The position numbers and the translations under genes were made by a program. From NCBI GenBank assembly GCA_910588695.1, contig CAJUOV010000001.1, forward strand, positions 152,523 to 216,522: a DNA stretch of 64,000 nt. The letters are read 5' to 3'. Of the stretch, positions 22,878-29,764 are shown in pieces; position 1 is the first letter of the stretch, and each line of letters begins with the position of its first letter. The DNA is from an uncultured Christensenellaceae bacterium. Its GTDB lineage: Bacteria > Bacillota > Clostridia > Christensenellales > Borkfalkiaceae. The notes below the pieces were generated by a model. That model did no database searches. It was given only the letters and a program-made list of their open reading frames with translations, and had not been told where the DNA came from.

Positions 22878-24275
22878 ATGTCTGAAAAGAGCAAAGGGCA
22901 GAAGTTGCAGGAAAAACTCGCCTATAAGAAAAAGAACTACTATGAGGTCGCCTCCGCAGAGGAGAAAAAAGAGATTTTTTCGTTTGCGGAGGACTATAAA
23001 AAGTTCCTCGACGAAGCAAAGACGGAGCGCGAGGCTTGTTTTGCTTCGGTCGAAGCCGCGAAAAAAGCGGGCTTTACCGAGTACAAATTCGGCGACAAAC
23101 TCAAAGCGGGCGACAAAAAGTATTTTGTGAACCGCGGCAAGAGCGTTGTGGTGTTCCGCGTCGGTTCGAAAAACCTCGAAGAGGACGGATTCCGTCTCAT
23201 TGCTTCGCATATCGACGCGCCGCGCGTTGACATCAAGCAGGTGCCTCTCTACGAAGAGGGCGGCATGTGCTTTTTGAAAACGCACTACTACGGCGGGATC
23301 AAAAAATATCAGTGGACGGCGATTCCGCTCGCCCTGCACGGAACGGTCGTTCTCAAAGACGGCAAGAAAGTGGATATCTGCGTAGGTGATAAAAAAGACG
23401 ATCCCGTATTCTACATCACCGATCTTCTTCCCCACCTCGGCGGGGAGCAGATGTCCGGCAAAGCTGCTTCGATCATCACGGGCGAGCAGCTCAACGTGCT
23501 CGTCGGTTCCATGCCCTATGACGACGAAGACGCGAGCGACAAGATCAAGCTCGGCGTTCTGAACCTTTTCAACAAGCTGTACGGCATGACGGAAGAGGAT
23601 TTTCTTTCGGCGGAACTCTCGGCAGTGCCCGCTTTCAACGCAAAAGACGTCGGCTTGGACCGCGCGCTGATCGCCGCCTACGGGCATGACGACAGGGTCT
23701 GCGCCTATCCTGCGCTCCGCGCCGTACTCGATTGCGAGAGCGAGCACACCGTGCTTGCCATGCTCGTCGATAAAGAGGAGATCGGCAGCGAGGGCACGAC
23801 GGGCATGCAGTGCAAGGTCTACGAAGATTTAATGGAGGAGATCGCGATCGCGCTGGGCGCAAATTTCCGCAAGGCGCGTTTTGCGAGCAAGTGCCTTTCT
23901 TCCGACGTGACCGCGGCATTCGATCCCAATTTTGCAAGCGTATACGAAAAGAACAACAGCGCGCTCGTCTCCTACGGGACTGCGCTCTGCAAGTTCACGG
24001 GCGCGCGGGGAAAAAGCGGCAGTAGCGACGCTTCGGCGGAGTTCGTGGGCGAAGTGAGGGCGATGTTCGATAAAGAGGGCGTCGTCTGGCAGACGGCTGA
24101 GCTCGGTAAGGTAGACGCGGGCGGCGGCGGAACGGTCGCAAAGTTCATCGCGAATCTCAACATCGACACGGTGGACTTGGGAGTGCCCGTTATCTCTATG
24201 CATGCGCCTTACGAAGTGGTTTCCAAGGCGGATGTGTACAGCAACTATAAGGCGTTCTTAGCATTCATGAAGTAA
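22878..24275 (+). CDS. aminopeptidase, M18 family
   Basis: 465 residues from ATG at 22878, chosen because AAGGAG lies eight bases upstream and the in-frame codons further up are inside the promoter. The dinuclear-zinc site of M18 enzymes is visible: SHIDAPRVD (His, Asp), DKEEIGSEGTTG (the two Glu) and the closing MHAPYEVVSKAD (His). These cytosolic peptidases release N-terminal residues, often acidic or neutral ones. It could complete digestion of peptides brought in by the Opp system; that link is inference. Confidence 0.95.
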   Translation: MSEKSKGQKLQEKLAYKKKNYYEVASAEEKKEIFSFAEDYKKFLDEAKTEREACFASVEAAKKAGFTEYKFGDKLKAGDKKYFVNRGKSVVVFRVGSKNLEEDGFRLIASHIDAPRVDIKQVPLYEEGGMCFLKTHYYGGIKKYQWTAIPLALHGTVVLKDGKKVDICVGDKKDDPVFYITDLLPHLGGEQMSGKAASIITGEQLNVLVGSMPYDDEDASDKIKLGVLNLFNKLYGMTEEDFLSAELSAVPAFNAKDVGLDRALIAAYGHDDRVCAYPALRAVLDCESEHTVLAMLVDKEEIGSEGTTGMQCKVYEDLMEEIAIALGANFRKARFASKCLSSDVTAAFDPNFASVYEKNNSALVSYGTALCKFTGARGKSGSSDASAEFVGEVRAMFDKEGVVWQTAELGKVDAGGGGTVAKFIANLNIDTVDLGVPVISMHAPYEVVSKADVYSNYKAFLAFMK

Positions 24276-24288
24276 TAAACCGCGCATA

Positions 24289-24398
24289 AGCGTCGCAATA
24301 CGGCGTTAAACTTGCGTTTTACCTTGGTCGTGTACGTATCTGTACACTCCTTGCGGCAAACCCGTGTTTTCCTTGTCTTGCTTGCTTCTTTACGGTTT
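24289..24398 (+). repeat. structured intergenic repeat, copy B
   Basis: Begins GCGTCGCAATACGGCG and shares CTTGCGTTTT, CCTTGGTC and CTTGTCTT with copies A and C. Core hairpin GTGTAC-GTATCT-GTACAC. It lies directly after the M18 gene stop and about 125 bases before copy C in the same orientation. Confidence 0.7.
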
Positions 24399-24412
24399 AG
24401 GAACTGCGGATT

Positions 24413-24515
24413 GCGCATATGCGTCGCATTTCTGTGTCGCGCTACGTTTTTCTTGGTCACTTACGGATGTGTAAGCTCCCTTCGAAAACCTCGCGTTCCT
24501 TGAACTGCTTGCTTC
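24413..24515 (+). repeat. structured intergenic repeat, copy C
   Basis: Begins GCGCATATGCGTCGCAT, like copy B. Core hairpin CTTAC-GGATGT-GTAAG: relative to copies A and B the stem bases changed on both sides so pairing is kept. The shared tail TTGCTTGCTTCT-type sequence follows (CTGCTTGCTTCT here). Copies B and C fill most of the 339-base gap between the M18 gene and the next gene. Confidence 0.7.
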
Positions 24516-24538
24516 TGAAATAAGTATCTGTTAACCCG

Positions 24539-24567
24539 TACCGCCCGCGCATTCCGCGCGGGCGGTA
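24539..24567 (+). terminator. Rho-independent terminator after repeats B and C
   Basis: Perfect 12-bp GC-rich stem TACCGCCCGCGC/GCGCGGGCGGTA with an ATTCC loop, followed by TTTTATT. It ends the M18 transcript so the two repeats would be part of its 3' untranslated region. Confidence 0.85.
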
Positions 24568-24578
24568 TTTTATTCCTG

Positions 24579-24608
24579 TTGACAAAATCGCGCACCGTAT
24601 GATATAAT
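24579..24608 (+). promoter_or_regulatory. consensus promoter with leaderless geometry
   Basis: TTGACA (24579-24584), 18-bp spacer, TATAAT (24603-24608). The ATG of the following gene is at 24615, the expected transcription start itself. Confidence 0.85.
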
Positions 24609-24614
24609 AAAAAC

Positions 24615-26153
24615 ATGAGAGAAAAGGTTACGGACGTGACCTTGAAAGCCGTTACGGGGCTCGTTCTTGCGATCGCGCTCGTGCTCACGTTCACAATTTC
24701 GGATTATTACATATTCAACAGGATCGGGGAGTTCAACTTCTTTTTCGTGTTCAGTCAATGGATGAAAAAGGCGGGGCTGCTCCTTTTGCCGCTTGCGGTT
24801 TTTTACAATAAAAAATGCTGTTCCGATATTTTTAAGTACGGGATGCCCGTGTTCGTGATCTTATCGTGTTGCACGTTCGGATCGTTCTTCGACGTCTCGA
24901 CGGAGGCGAACGCGCAAACGCCCTCCGATCTTCTGTTTGCGCACATGAACGGATTTATGCCCAAAGCGGCGAATATGACGCTGTTCTTTTTATCGAACGC
25001 GCTCTTACTGGTCGCCTGCGCGCTGCTCTTTGTGCGGGACGGAAGAGGGTGGTATAAAGTCCGGGCGAAGAGCTTTATCTGGCTGCCGTTTGCCGTTCTC
25101 GCCTGCATGCCTTTGAATATTTTCGAGAACTTTTTCGACATTGCAAATTTCAGCCGTACCGGTTTTTGGTGGTTCAGAAATTTCACGCTCTGGCACTTTT
25201 TAATGATCGGCGTGCTCGTCGGCTTCACCGTCGGCGCGTACTACTTTCTCAGAAAGAAAGAGAAAAAGTCACAGCAAGATTTTCTCGTTGCTTCGGCGAT
25301 CGTTTTGCTCATACAGTATCACAGCAAAGATTCCATGCTGATCGGCGACGGCTACAACGTTTATCACAGCGTTTTTGCGAGTATTCCGTTATTTATCTGC
25401 AACATCGGCGTATACGTTGCGGCGCTCTCCGTGATCTTCAAAAAGAATTGGCTGTACGCAATCTCCTTCTTTGTGCATGCGGCGGGCGCGGTGAGCGTGT
25501 TCGTCTATTTCGGAAAAGACGAAATGAGCAACTTCGGCATTATTTGCAGCTATTCCATTCTGTATTTCTGCCTGACGCATATCCTGCTGTTTGCGCTTTC
25601 GGTCATTCCGTCTGCGCTCGGGCACTATCGGTTCCGAATGAAAGATTGTCTTGTTCCGCTCGCCTACTATTTTGCGGTGATCGTTGTCGCCACGATTGCG
25701 AGCGCGCTTGTCACGTCGTACCTGGCCGATTATTCTTACAACGGATTTGTGTTGGGAGAAGTTGTCGATAATCCGCAATTACTTTTGCCGAACTACGCGT
25801 TTACGCAGATCAATCCGTTTCCCTTCGAGGTGCCCGTGTGGGGGCTCACGATCTGGAAGTATAAAGTCAATCTTTTGTACGTTCTGGGGCTGTACGTTGC
25901 TTATGTGGCGATCTTCTTCGCGTTTAACGGCGCGTATTATGCCTTTCTCGCCGTGCGCAAAAGAATCCTTGCCGCGGTTGCGCCCAAGCCGAAGAAAGCC
26001 GCAGAGGGCGAAAGAGAGGGCATAGAGGAGGCGGCGCTTGCGGAGAGCGCGGAGCAGCCTGCGGAGGACGTGCAGACAGACGGAGATCTTTGCGCGCCCG
26101 AAGAGAGTACCGAGAAAGCGGAAGAGGAAGAAAGGGAAGAATCCTTGTTGTAA
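24615..26153 (+). CDS. multi-pass membrane protein, YwaF-like C-terminal half (tentative)
   Basis: 512 residues with about twelve hydrophobic segments and a glutamate-rich cytoplasmic tail of about 50 residues. The second half (about 215-470), with IPLFICNIGVYVAAL and a later LTHILLFALSVI, resembles the YwaF/TIGR02206 family of integral membrane proteins of unknown function; the first half is not recognised. The ATG at 24615 coincides with the predicted transcript start. An in-frame GTG at 24636, nine bases after AAAAGG, is the alternative start. No transporter signature motif was seen. Confidence 0.8.
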   Translation: MREKVTDVTLKAVTGLVLAIALVLTFTISDYYIFNRIGEFNFFFVFSQWMKKAGLLLLPLAVFYNKKCCSDIFKYGMPVFVILSCCTFGSFFDVSTEANAQTPSDLLFAHMNGFMPKAANMTLFFLSNALLLVACALLFVRDGRGWYKVRAKSFIWLPFAVLACMPLNIFENFFDIANFSRTGFWWFRNFTLWHFLMIGVLVGFTVGAYYFLRKKEKKSQQDFLVASAIVLLIQYHSKDSMLIGDGYNVYHSVFASIPLFICNIGVYVAALSVIFKKNWLYAISFFVHAAGAVSVFVYFGKDEMSNFGIICSYSILYFCLTHILLFALSVIPSALGHYRFRMKDCLVPLAYYFAVIVVATIASALVTSYLADYSYNGFVLGEVVDNPQLLLPNYAFTQINPFPFEVPVWGLTIWKYKVNLLYVLGLYVAYVAIFFAFNGAYYAFLAVRKRILAAVAPKPKKAAEGEREGIEEAALAESAEQPAEDVQTDGDLCAPEESTEKAEEEEREESLL

Positions 26154-26175
26154 TACAGCAATGCGGAGGGGAAAA

Positions 26176-26715
26176 GTGGAGCGGGATATCGAAAGAGTGT
26201 TTCTTTCCGAACAGCGGATTCGGGAACGGATCGGACAGGCGGCGGCGATTCTCGATGAAAAGTTTGCGGGCGGAAATCCGCTTGCGGTAGGCGTTCTGAA
26301 AGGAAGCGTGATGTTCCTCTGCGATCTTGTGCGGGCGATGAAAACGCCCGTGCAGATAGAGTTTATAACGGTCTCGTCTTACGGGGAAAGGGCGCAAAGC
26401 TCGGGCGTGCCGAAAATCGTTTCTGATCTCTCCGCCTCCGTCGCAGGCAGAGACGTTCTTCTTGTAGAAGACATCGTAGACAGCGGATGCACCTTAAAAT
26501 TTTTGAAAGAGTATTTTTCGGGCAGAGGAGCGCGGTCGTTCACATCGGTGACGCTTCTGAATAAGCCCGCGCGCAGACAGGTCGGGATCGAGGCGGATTA
26601 TTCCTGTTTCGAGGCGGAAGACGAATTTCTCGTCGGGTACGGATTGGACTATGCGCAGCGTTACCGCAATCTGCCGTATATCGGCGTGTTGAATCGGGAA
26701 GTGTACGAAAGATAA
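26176..26715 (+). CDS. hpt: hypoxanthine-guanine phosphoribosyltransferase
   Basis: 179 residues from GTG at 26176, chosen because GGAGGGG stands six bases upstream and homologues start near (M)ERDIERV; an ATG five codons earlier overlaps that site. The enzyme salvages hypoxanthine and guanine to IMP and GMP using PRPP. The PRPP-binding motif VLLVEDIVDSGCT, the flexible SSYG loop and the LVGYGLDYAQRYRNLPYIG ending are typical. In many Firmicutes hpt lies by tilS and ftsH; here it is alone between a membrane protein and ferritin. Confidence 0.94.
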   Translation: MERDIERVFLSEQRIRERIGQAAAILDEKFAGGNPLAVGVLKGSVMFLCDLVRAMKTPVQIEFITVSSYGERAQSSGVPKIVSDLSASVAGRDVLLVEDIVDSGCTLKFLKEYFSGRGARSFTSVTLLNKPARRQVGIEADYSCFEAEDEFLVGYGLDYAQRYRNLPYIGVLNREVYER

Positions 26716-26749
26716 AAATAAAACCCCCGAAAGTTCGGGGGTTTTATTT
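26716..26749. terminator. bidirectional terminator between hpt and ferritin
   Basis: AAATAAAACCCCCGAA pairs with TTCGGGGGTTTTATTT across a two-base AG loop, with a T-run on either strand. It serves the convergent hpt and ferritin genes. Confidence 0.9.
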
Positions 26750-26755
26750 TTTTGT

Positions 26756-27274
26756 TTACATTGCGGGACCCGTCGTCGAGGGAGCGTAGACTCTTGCGAG
26801 CAGTTCCTGATTGAGCGAGTAAAGTCCTTTTGCGTCGTGACCGTACAGCTCCATTTTTTTGAGCATGTCTTCGGCGTTCTTTTCTTCTTCGCCCTGTTCC
26901 TTGATGAACCAATCCAAAAACTGCATGGTCTTGAAGTCTTTGATCGCAAACGCTTCCGCATAGATGTTGTTGATGAGCGAGGTGACGAACTGCTCGTGTT
27001 CGTAACCCGCTTTCAGGGGATCGGTCGTGTTCGCAAATTTTTTATCGGGTTTTGCGATTTCGTCAAAGACGACGCGGATTCCGTTGTCGATGAGGTATCT
27101 GCGCATCATCATGGCGTGATCGCGCTCTTCCTGCGCCTGCACTTCGTACCAGTGCGCAAAGCCGTCTAATCCCTCGTCTGCGTAATAGTTTGCAAAATCG
27201 AGGTAAAGATAGGCGGAATAGAGTTCCTTATTTACCTGCGTGATGACGAGCTTTGCGATTTTTTCGTTTAACAT
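26756..27274 (-). CDS. non-haem ferritin
   Basis: 172 residues forming one four-helix ferritin domain; 24 subunits would make an iron-storage shell. Ferroxidase-site residues are visible in order: Glu in NKELYSAYLYL, Glu-Glu-x-x-His in QAQEERDHA, later Glu in HEQF and the FIKEQGEEEKN segment. AUG with TGGAGG upstream. It is convergent with hpt and has its own consensus promoter. Possibly Fur- or oxidative-stress-controlled, but no such box was identified. Confidence 0.96.
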   Translation of the reverse strand: MLNEKIAKLVITQVNKELYSAYLYLDFANYYADEGLDGFAHWYEVQAQEERDHAMMMRRYLIDNGIRVVFDEIAKPDKKFANTTDPLKAGYEHEQFVTSLINNIYAEAFAIKDFKTMQFLDWFIKEQGEEEKNAEDMLKKMELYGHDAKGLYSLNQELLARVYAPSTTGPAM

Positions 27275-27300
27275 GATTGTTTTCCTCCATTGTTGTTTCT

Positions 27301-27329
27301 ATTATAGCGTGCTTTTAACGGGAAATCAA
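27301..27329 (-). promoter_or_regulatory. ferritin promoter
   Basis: Minus strand TTGATT (27324-27329), 17-bp spacer, TATAAT (27301-27306), followed by GGAGG and the ATG at 27274. Confidence 0.8.
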
Positions 27330-27354
27330 CTTTTTTGAGCATTGTTATATAAAA

Positions 27355-29160
27355 TTACCAGACGACGGGGGTTTTGCCGTCGAGGTCGTAGTGCCAATAG
27401 TTGCCGCCGTCGGCGGGAAGATCGGCTTCGTTTTCGACGTAGAAGTAATGCGTTCCTTTTTTGAAGGCGGGAAAGATTTCGACCTGTTCGTTCCATTCGG
27501 TTTCCGTGCCGAGATAATAGATCATCGTTTCATCGGAAATATAGGATGTTCCTGTCGCAAACAGGCTTGCAGGCGCGACGATCTCCTGAATGTCTATTTT
27601 AAACGCATACGGACTGATCGATTGCACGCTGCCCTTAAAATATATTTTTACGGGCGTATACGTATAACCTTGTTTATTAAAAACGGAGCGTTCGATCACT
27701 TCGAGAGAGGCGGGGAGATAGAACTCCGTGATCGCAGTATATGCAAACGCATATTCTCCGATTTTAGTAACCCCCTCCGGAATTTCGATCGATTCGAGAG
27801 ACGAGCAACCGTAGAAAGTATAGTTCGGAATCTCTTTCAGGTCGCTCGGGAGCCTGACGTGTTTCAAAGAATTGCAATTCTTAAATACGCCTTCTCCAAG
27901 TCTGACGCCGTCGGGGATTTCGATCGATACAAGATTCGAGCGGGGATTAAAAATTTGCACGGGTTCGAACGCATAAGCGGAGATATAGTCGATTTCTTCG
28001 GGGAGGGTCTCGATCACGAAATTTTCGGACATGTCGCCCTTAAAATGCAGAAGCGCGCCGTTTGCGGTGACGAAGCCGTCGGGCTGGTTGTCGTACCATG
28101 CCGCATTGGTAGTCCCTGCTAAATCGGCTATCAGAGGTGATACAAATACAGCATGAAGGCTGAATTTGCTCATGTCCTTAGGGAATACAATCTCGGTCAG
28201 GGAGGTACAGCCGACAAACGTTTTCGTGCCTACGTATTCGACCTGAGAGCAGTCGATCTTTGTCAGCGACGTGCAGTTTTCAAACGAACCACGGAGCGTT
28301 ACGCCCTTCGGTAGCGTGACGTTGTTTAAGCGCTTGCAACCGGAGAACGCAGATTGGATCGTTTTAAGAGAATCGGGGAATTCAACCGTTCTTAAATTTA
28401 CGCAGTCTTTGAAAGCGTTGAATCCGATCGTCTCCAATTTAGCGGGAAAAGCGATTTTGATTAAAAACGGGCAATTCGAAAAGGCATTCATTTCGATCGT
28501 TTTTAGTTCGGAGTCGGGCGAAAATTCGAGTTTAACAAGAAAGGAACATTTTTCAAATGCTTTTTCTCCGATCGTCGTAACGCTGTCGGGTATTTTAATC
28601 TGAGTAAATCTGCAACCCGCAAACGCTTCTTCTCCGATGACTTCGAGCGTTTCGGGCAGGCGCACGGATGTCGCCGAATGCATACGAAAACCGTGCCACC
28701 GGATTCCCTTGACGGGCAAGCCGTTGTAATAATCGGGAATATAAATTTCGCTTTCGGGTTTGGTTTTTCCGCTTGATACTTCATAGCCTGAACCGTCTTC
28801 GAGTAAACGAAACGTTAGACCGTAGGTCGGATCGATGAGCGTACACGAGTAAAAGACCCGATCGGAATCCAAATACTTTTCGTTGTCGCCGATTGCGGCG
28901 ATCTCCACCTCGAAGGGAGTGTCGTAATATTCCAGATCGGAAAAATCAAAATAATTTTCTTGAATTTCTTTCTCTTCGCCAAAGCTGTATACGGCATATC
29001 CGTTCGCGTGCTCTACCTCGTCCCAATACAAAATATTTTCTTCCAATCTTAAATTCTGCGGCGCATTTAAGATTTGCGGCGGCTTGTCGCACGCCGCAAA
29101 TGCCAAACAGCACAGAATTCCAATCATCAGTAAAAGTACGATTTTGATTTTTATTTTCAT
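27355..29160 (-). CDS. BspA-type leucine-rich-repeat lipoprotein
   Basis: 601 residues. Signal peptide with lipobox LAFAAC (Cys24 or so) marks it as a surface lipoprotein. Residues 35-110 look like a fibronectin-type or small beta domain (LRLEENILYWDEVEHANGYAVY). From about 125 to 575 it carries a run of LRR_5/BspA repeats with the pattern IPDSVTTIGEKAFEKCS, about 17 units, one cluster interrupted near residue 355 by a non-repeat loop. Such proteins bind host or bacterial surfaces in oral and gut bacteria. It has its own promoter. Confidence 0.9.
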   Translation of the reverse strand: MKIKIKIVLLLMIGILCCLAFAACDKPPQILNAPQNLRLEENILYWDEVEHANGYAVYSFGEEKEIQENYFDFSDLEYYDTPFEVEIAAIGDNEKYLDSDRVFYSCTLIDPTYGLTFRLLEDGSGYEVSSGKTKPESEIYIPDYYNGLPVKGIRWHGFRMHSATSVRLPETLEVIGEEAFAGCRFTQIKIPDSVTTIGEKAFEKCSFLVKLEFSPDSELKTIEMNAFSNCPFLIKIAFPAKLETIGFNAFKDCVNLRTVEFPDSLKTIQSAFSGCKRLNNVTLPKGVTLRGSFENCTSLTKIDCSQVEYVGTKTFVGCTSLTEIVFPKDMSKFSLHAVFVSPLIADLAGTTNAAWYDNQPDGFVTANGALLHFKGDMSENFVIETLPEEIDYISAYAFEPVQIFNPRSNLVSIEIPDGVRLGEGVFKNCNSLKHVRLPSDLKEIPNYTFYGCSSLESIEIPEGVTKIGEYAFAYTAITEFYLPASLEVIERSVFNKQGYTYTPVKIYFKGSVQSISPYAFKIDIQEIVAPASLFATGTSYISDETMIYYLGTETEWNEQVEIFPAFKKGTHYFYVENEADLPADGGNYWHYDLDGKTPVVW

Positions 29161-29222
29161 GTTATTATCTATTCACATTTTCCTATTCTGTTTTTCGTTC
29201 TTTACGGAAAAAACGTAATTTA

Positions 29223-29251
29223 ATTATAACATAATTAGGAAAAAATGACAA
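29223..29251 (-). promoter_or_regulatory. promoter of the LRR lipoprotein gene
   Basis: Minus strand TTGTCA (29246-29251), 17-bp spacer, TATAAT (29223-29228). Confidence 0.75.
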
Positions 29252-29298
29252 TTAAATTTGAATTGTTTAACTATTGCAATATCGAAGGTAAAAACAAA

Positions 29299-29323
29299 TA
29301 ACTATAAGCTGTGCTTATAGTTA
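29299..29323 (-). terminator. second terminator downstream of SRP RNA
   Basis: Perfect 11-bp AT-rich stem TAACTATAAGC/GCTTATAGTTA; on the minus strand it is followed by TTTGTTTTT. It lies just beyond the stronger hairpin at 29328-29359 and may act as a backup. Confidence 0.6.
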
Positions 29324-29327
29324 TAGC

Positions 29328-29359
29328 AAAAACGCCTCCGCGCTAAGCGCGAAAGCGTT
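29328..29359 (-). terminator. terminator of the SRP RNA transcript
   Basis: On the minus strand AACGC-TTT-CGCGC pairs with GCGCG-GAG-GCGTT around TTA, followed by a T-run. It is the first strong hairpin after the SRP RNA sequence. Confidence 0.75.
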
Positions 29360-29379
29360 GTTAAACCGAAAAAAAGCTG

Positions 29380-29641
29380 TGAATCTTTTTTTGTTGCAGA
29401 CTGCCGAAGCGGAAGCGCGGCAGGTGACTCCGACAAAGCTACCTTATGGCACACGCACCGATCTGCTTAGTGCTGCTGTATCCCTACCCTGACACGGTTC
29501 GCAGGAATGCGTTGCATAAGACCTTGTGATCAACATTCCTTACCGCGCGCAGCCTTCCACAGCCTGCACCGAGAAAAGCGTTCAGTCCTGCTATAGCGGA
29601 TTGCAGGTACAGGGCACCGCTAACTCCCCACCTATCACAGC
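29380..29641 (-). ncRNA. ffs: signal recognition particle RNA, large Gram-positive type with Alu domain
   Basis: Read on the minus strand. The 5' Alu part has GGGGAGTTAGCGGTGCC, CTGTACCTGCAATCCGCT and TAGCAGG, as in the Bacillus scRNA. The universal domain IV is GTGTCAGG, a GTA-GGGA-TAC tetraloop hairpin (29478-29487), then CAGCAGCACTAAG. The RNA binds Ffh and targets nascent membrane proteins to SecY. The 5' end is set from the promoter; the 3' end is approximate and could lie anywhere up to the terminator at 29359. Confidence 0.93.
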
Positions 29642-29647
29642 GAATTC

Positions 29648-29676
29648 ATTATAGCCGATTTTCTTTCGGAAAGCAA
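29648..29676 (-). promoter_or_regulatory. SRP RNA promoter
   Basis: Minus strand TTGCTT (29671-29676), 17-bp spacer, TATAAT (29648-29653), seven bases before the first nucleotide of the recognisable SRP RNA. Confidence 0.85.
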
Positions 29677-29717
29677 GCAATTCCCGCATGAAAGCAAAAA
29701 AGAGTTCTTTGATTCGT

Positions 29718-29747
29718 TTGCAAATTCGAGTCGGATTGTGATAGAAT
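29718..29747 (+). promoter_or_regulatory. promoter of the ABC exporter operon
   Basis: TTGCAA (29718-29723), 18-bp spacer, TAGAAT (29742-29747). The ATG is at 29765 with a weak AAAGG before it, so the leader is only about ten bases. Confidence 0.6.
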
Positions 29748-29764
29748 AGGTAGAATCAAAGGCT

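Noticed and set aside
24289..24515. CRISPR-like array from the two tandem repeats
   Set aside because: Only two divergent copies of about 105 bases, no short direct repeat with uniform spacers and no cas genes nearby.
26038..26175. Extended N-terminus of hpt
   Set aside because: The extra 46 codons overlap the previous gene and encode a basic stretch absent from the family; the GTG at 26176 has a good ribosome binding site.
29161..29298. Possible gene between the LRR lipoprotein and SRP RNA
   Set aside because: Only the lipoprotein promoter and AT-rich sequence are visible; no reading frame with a ribosome binding site.
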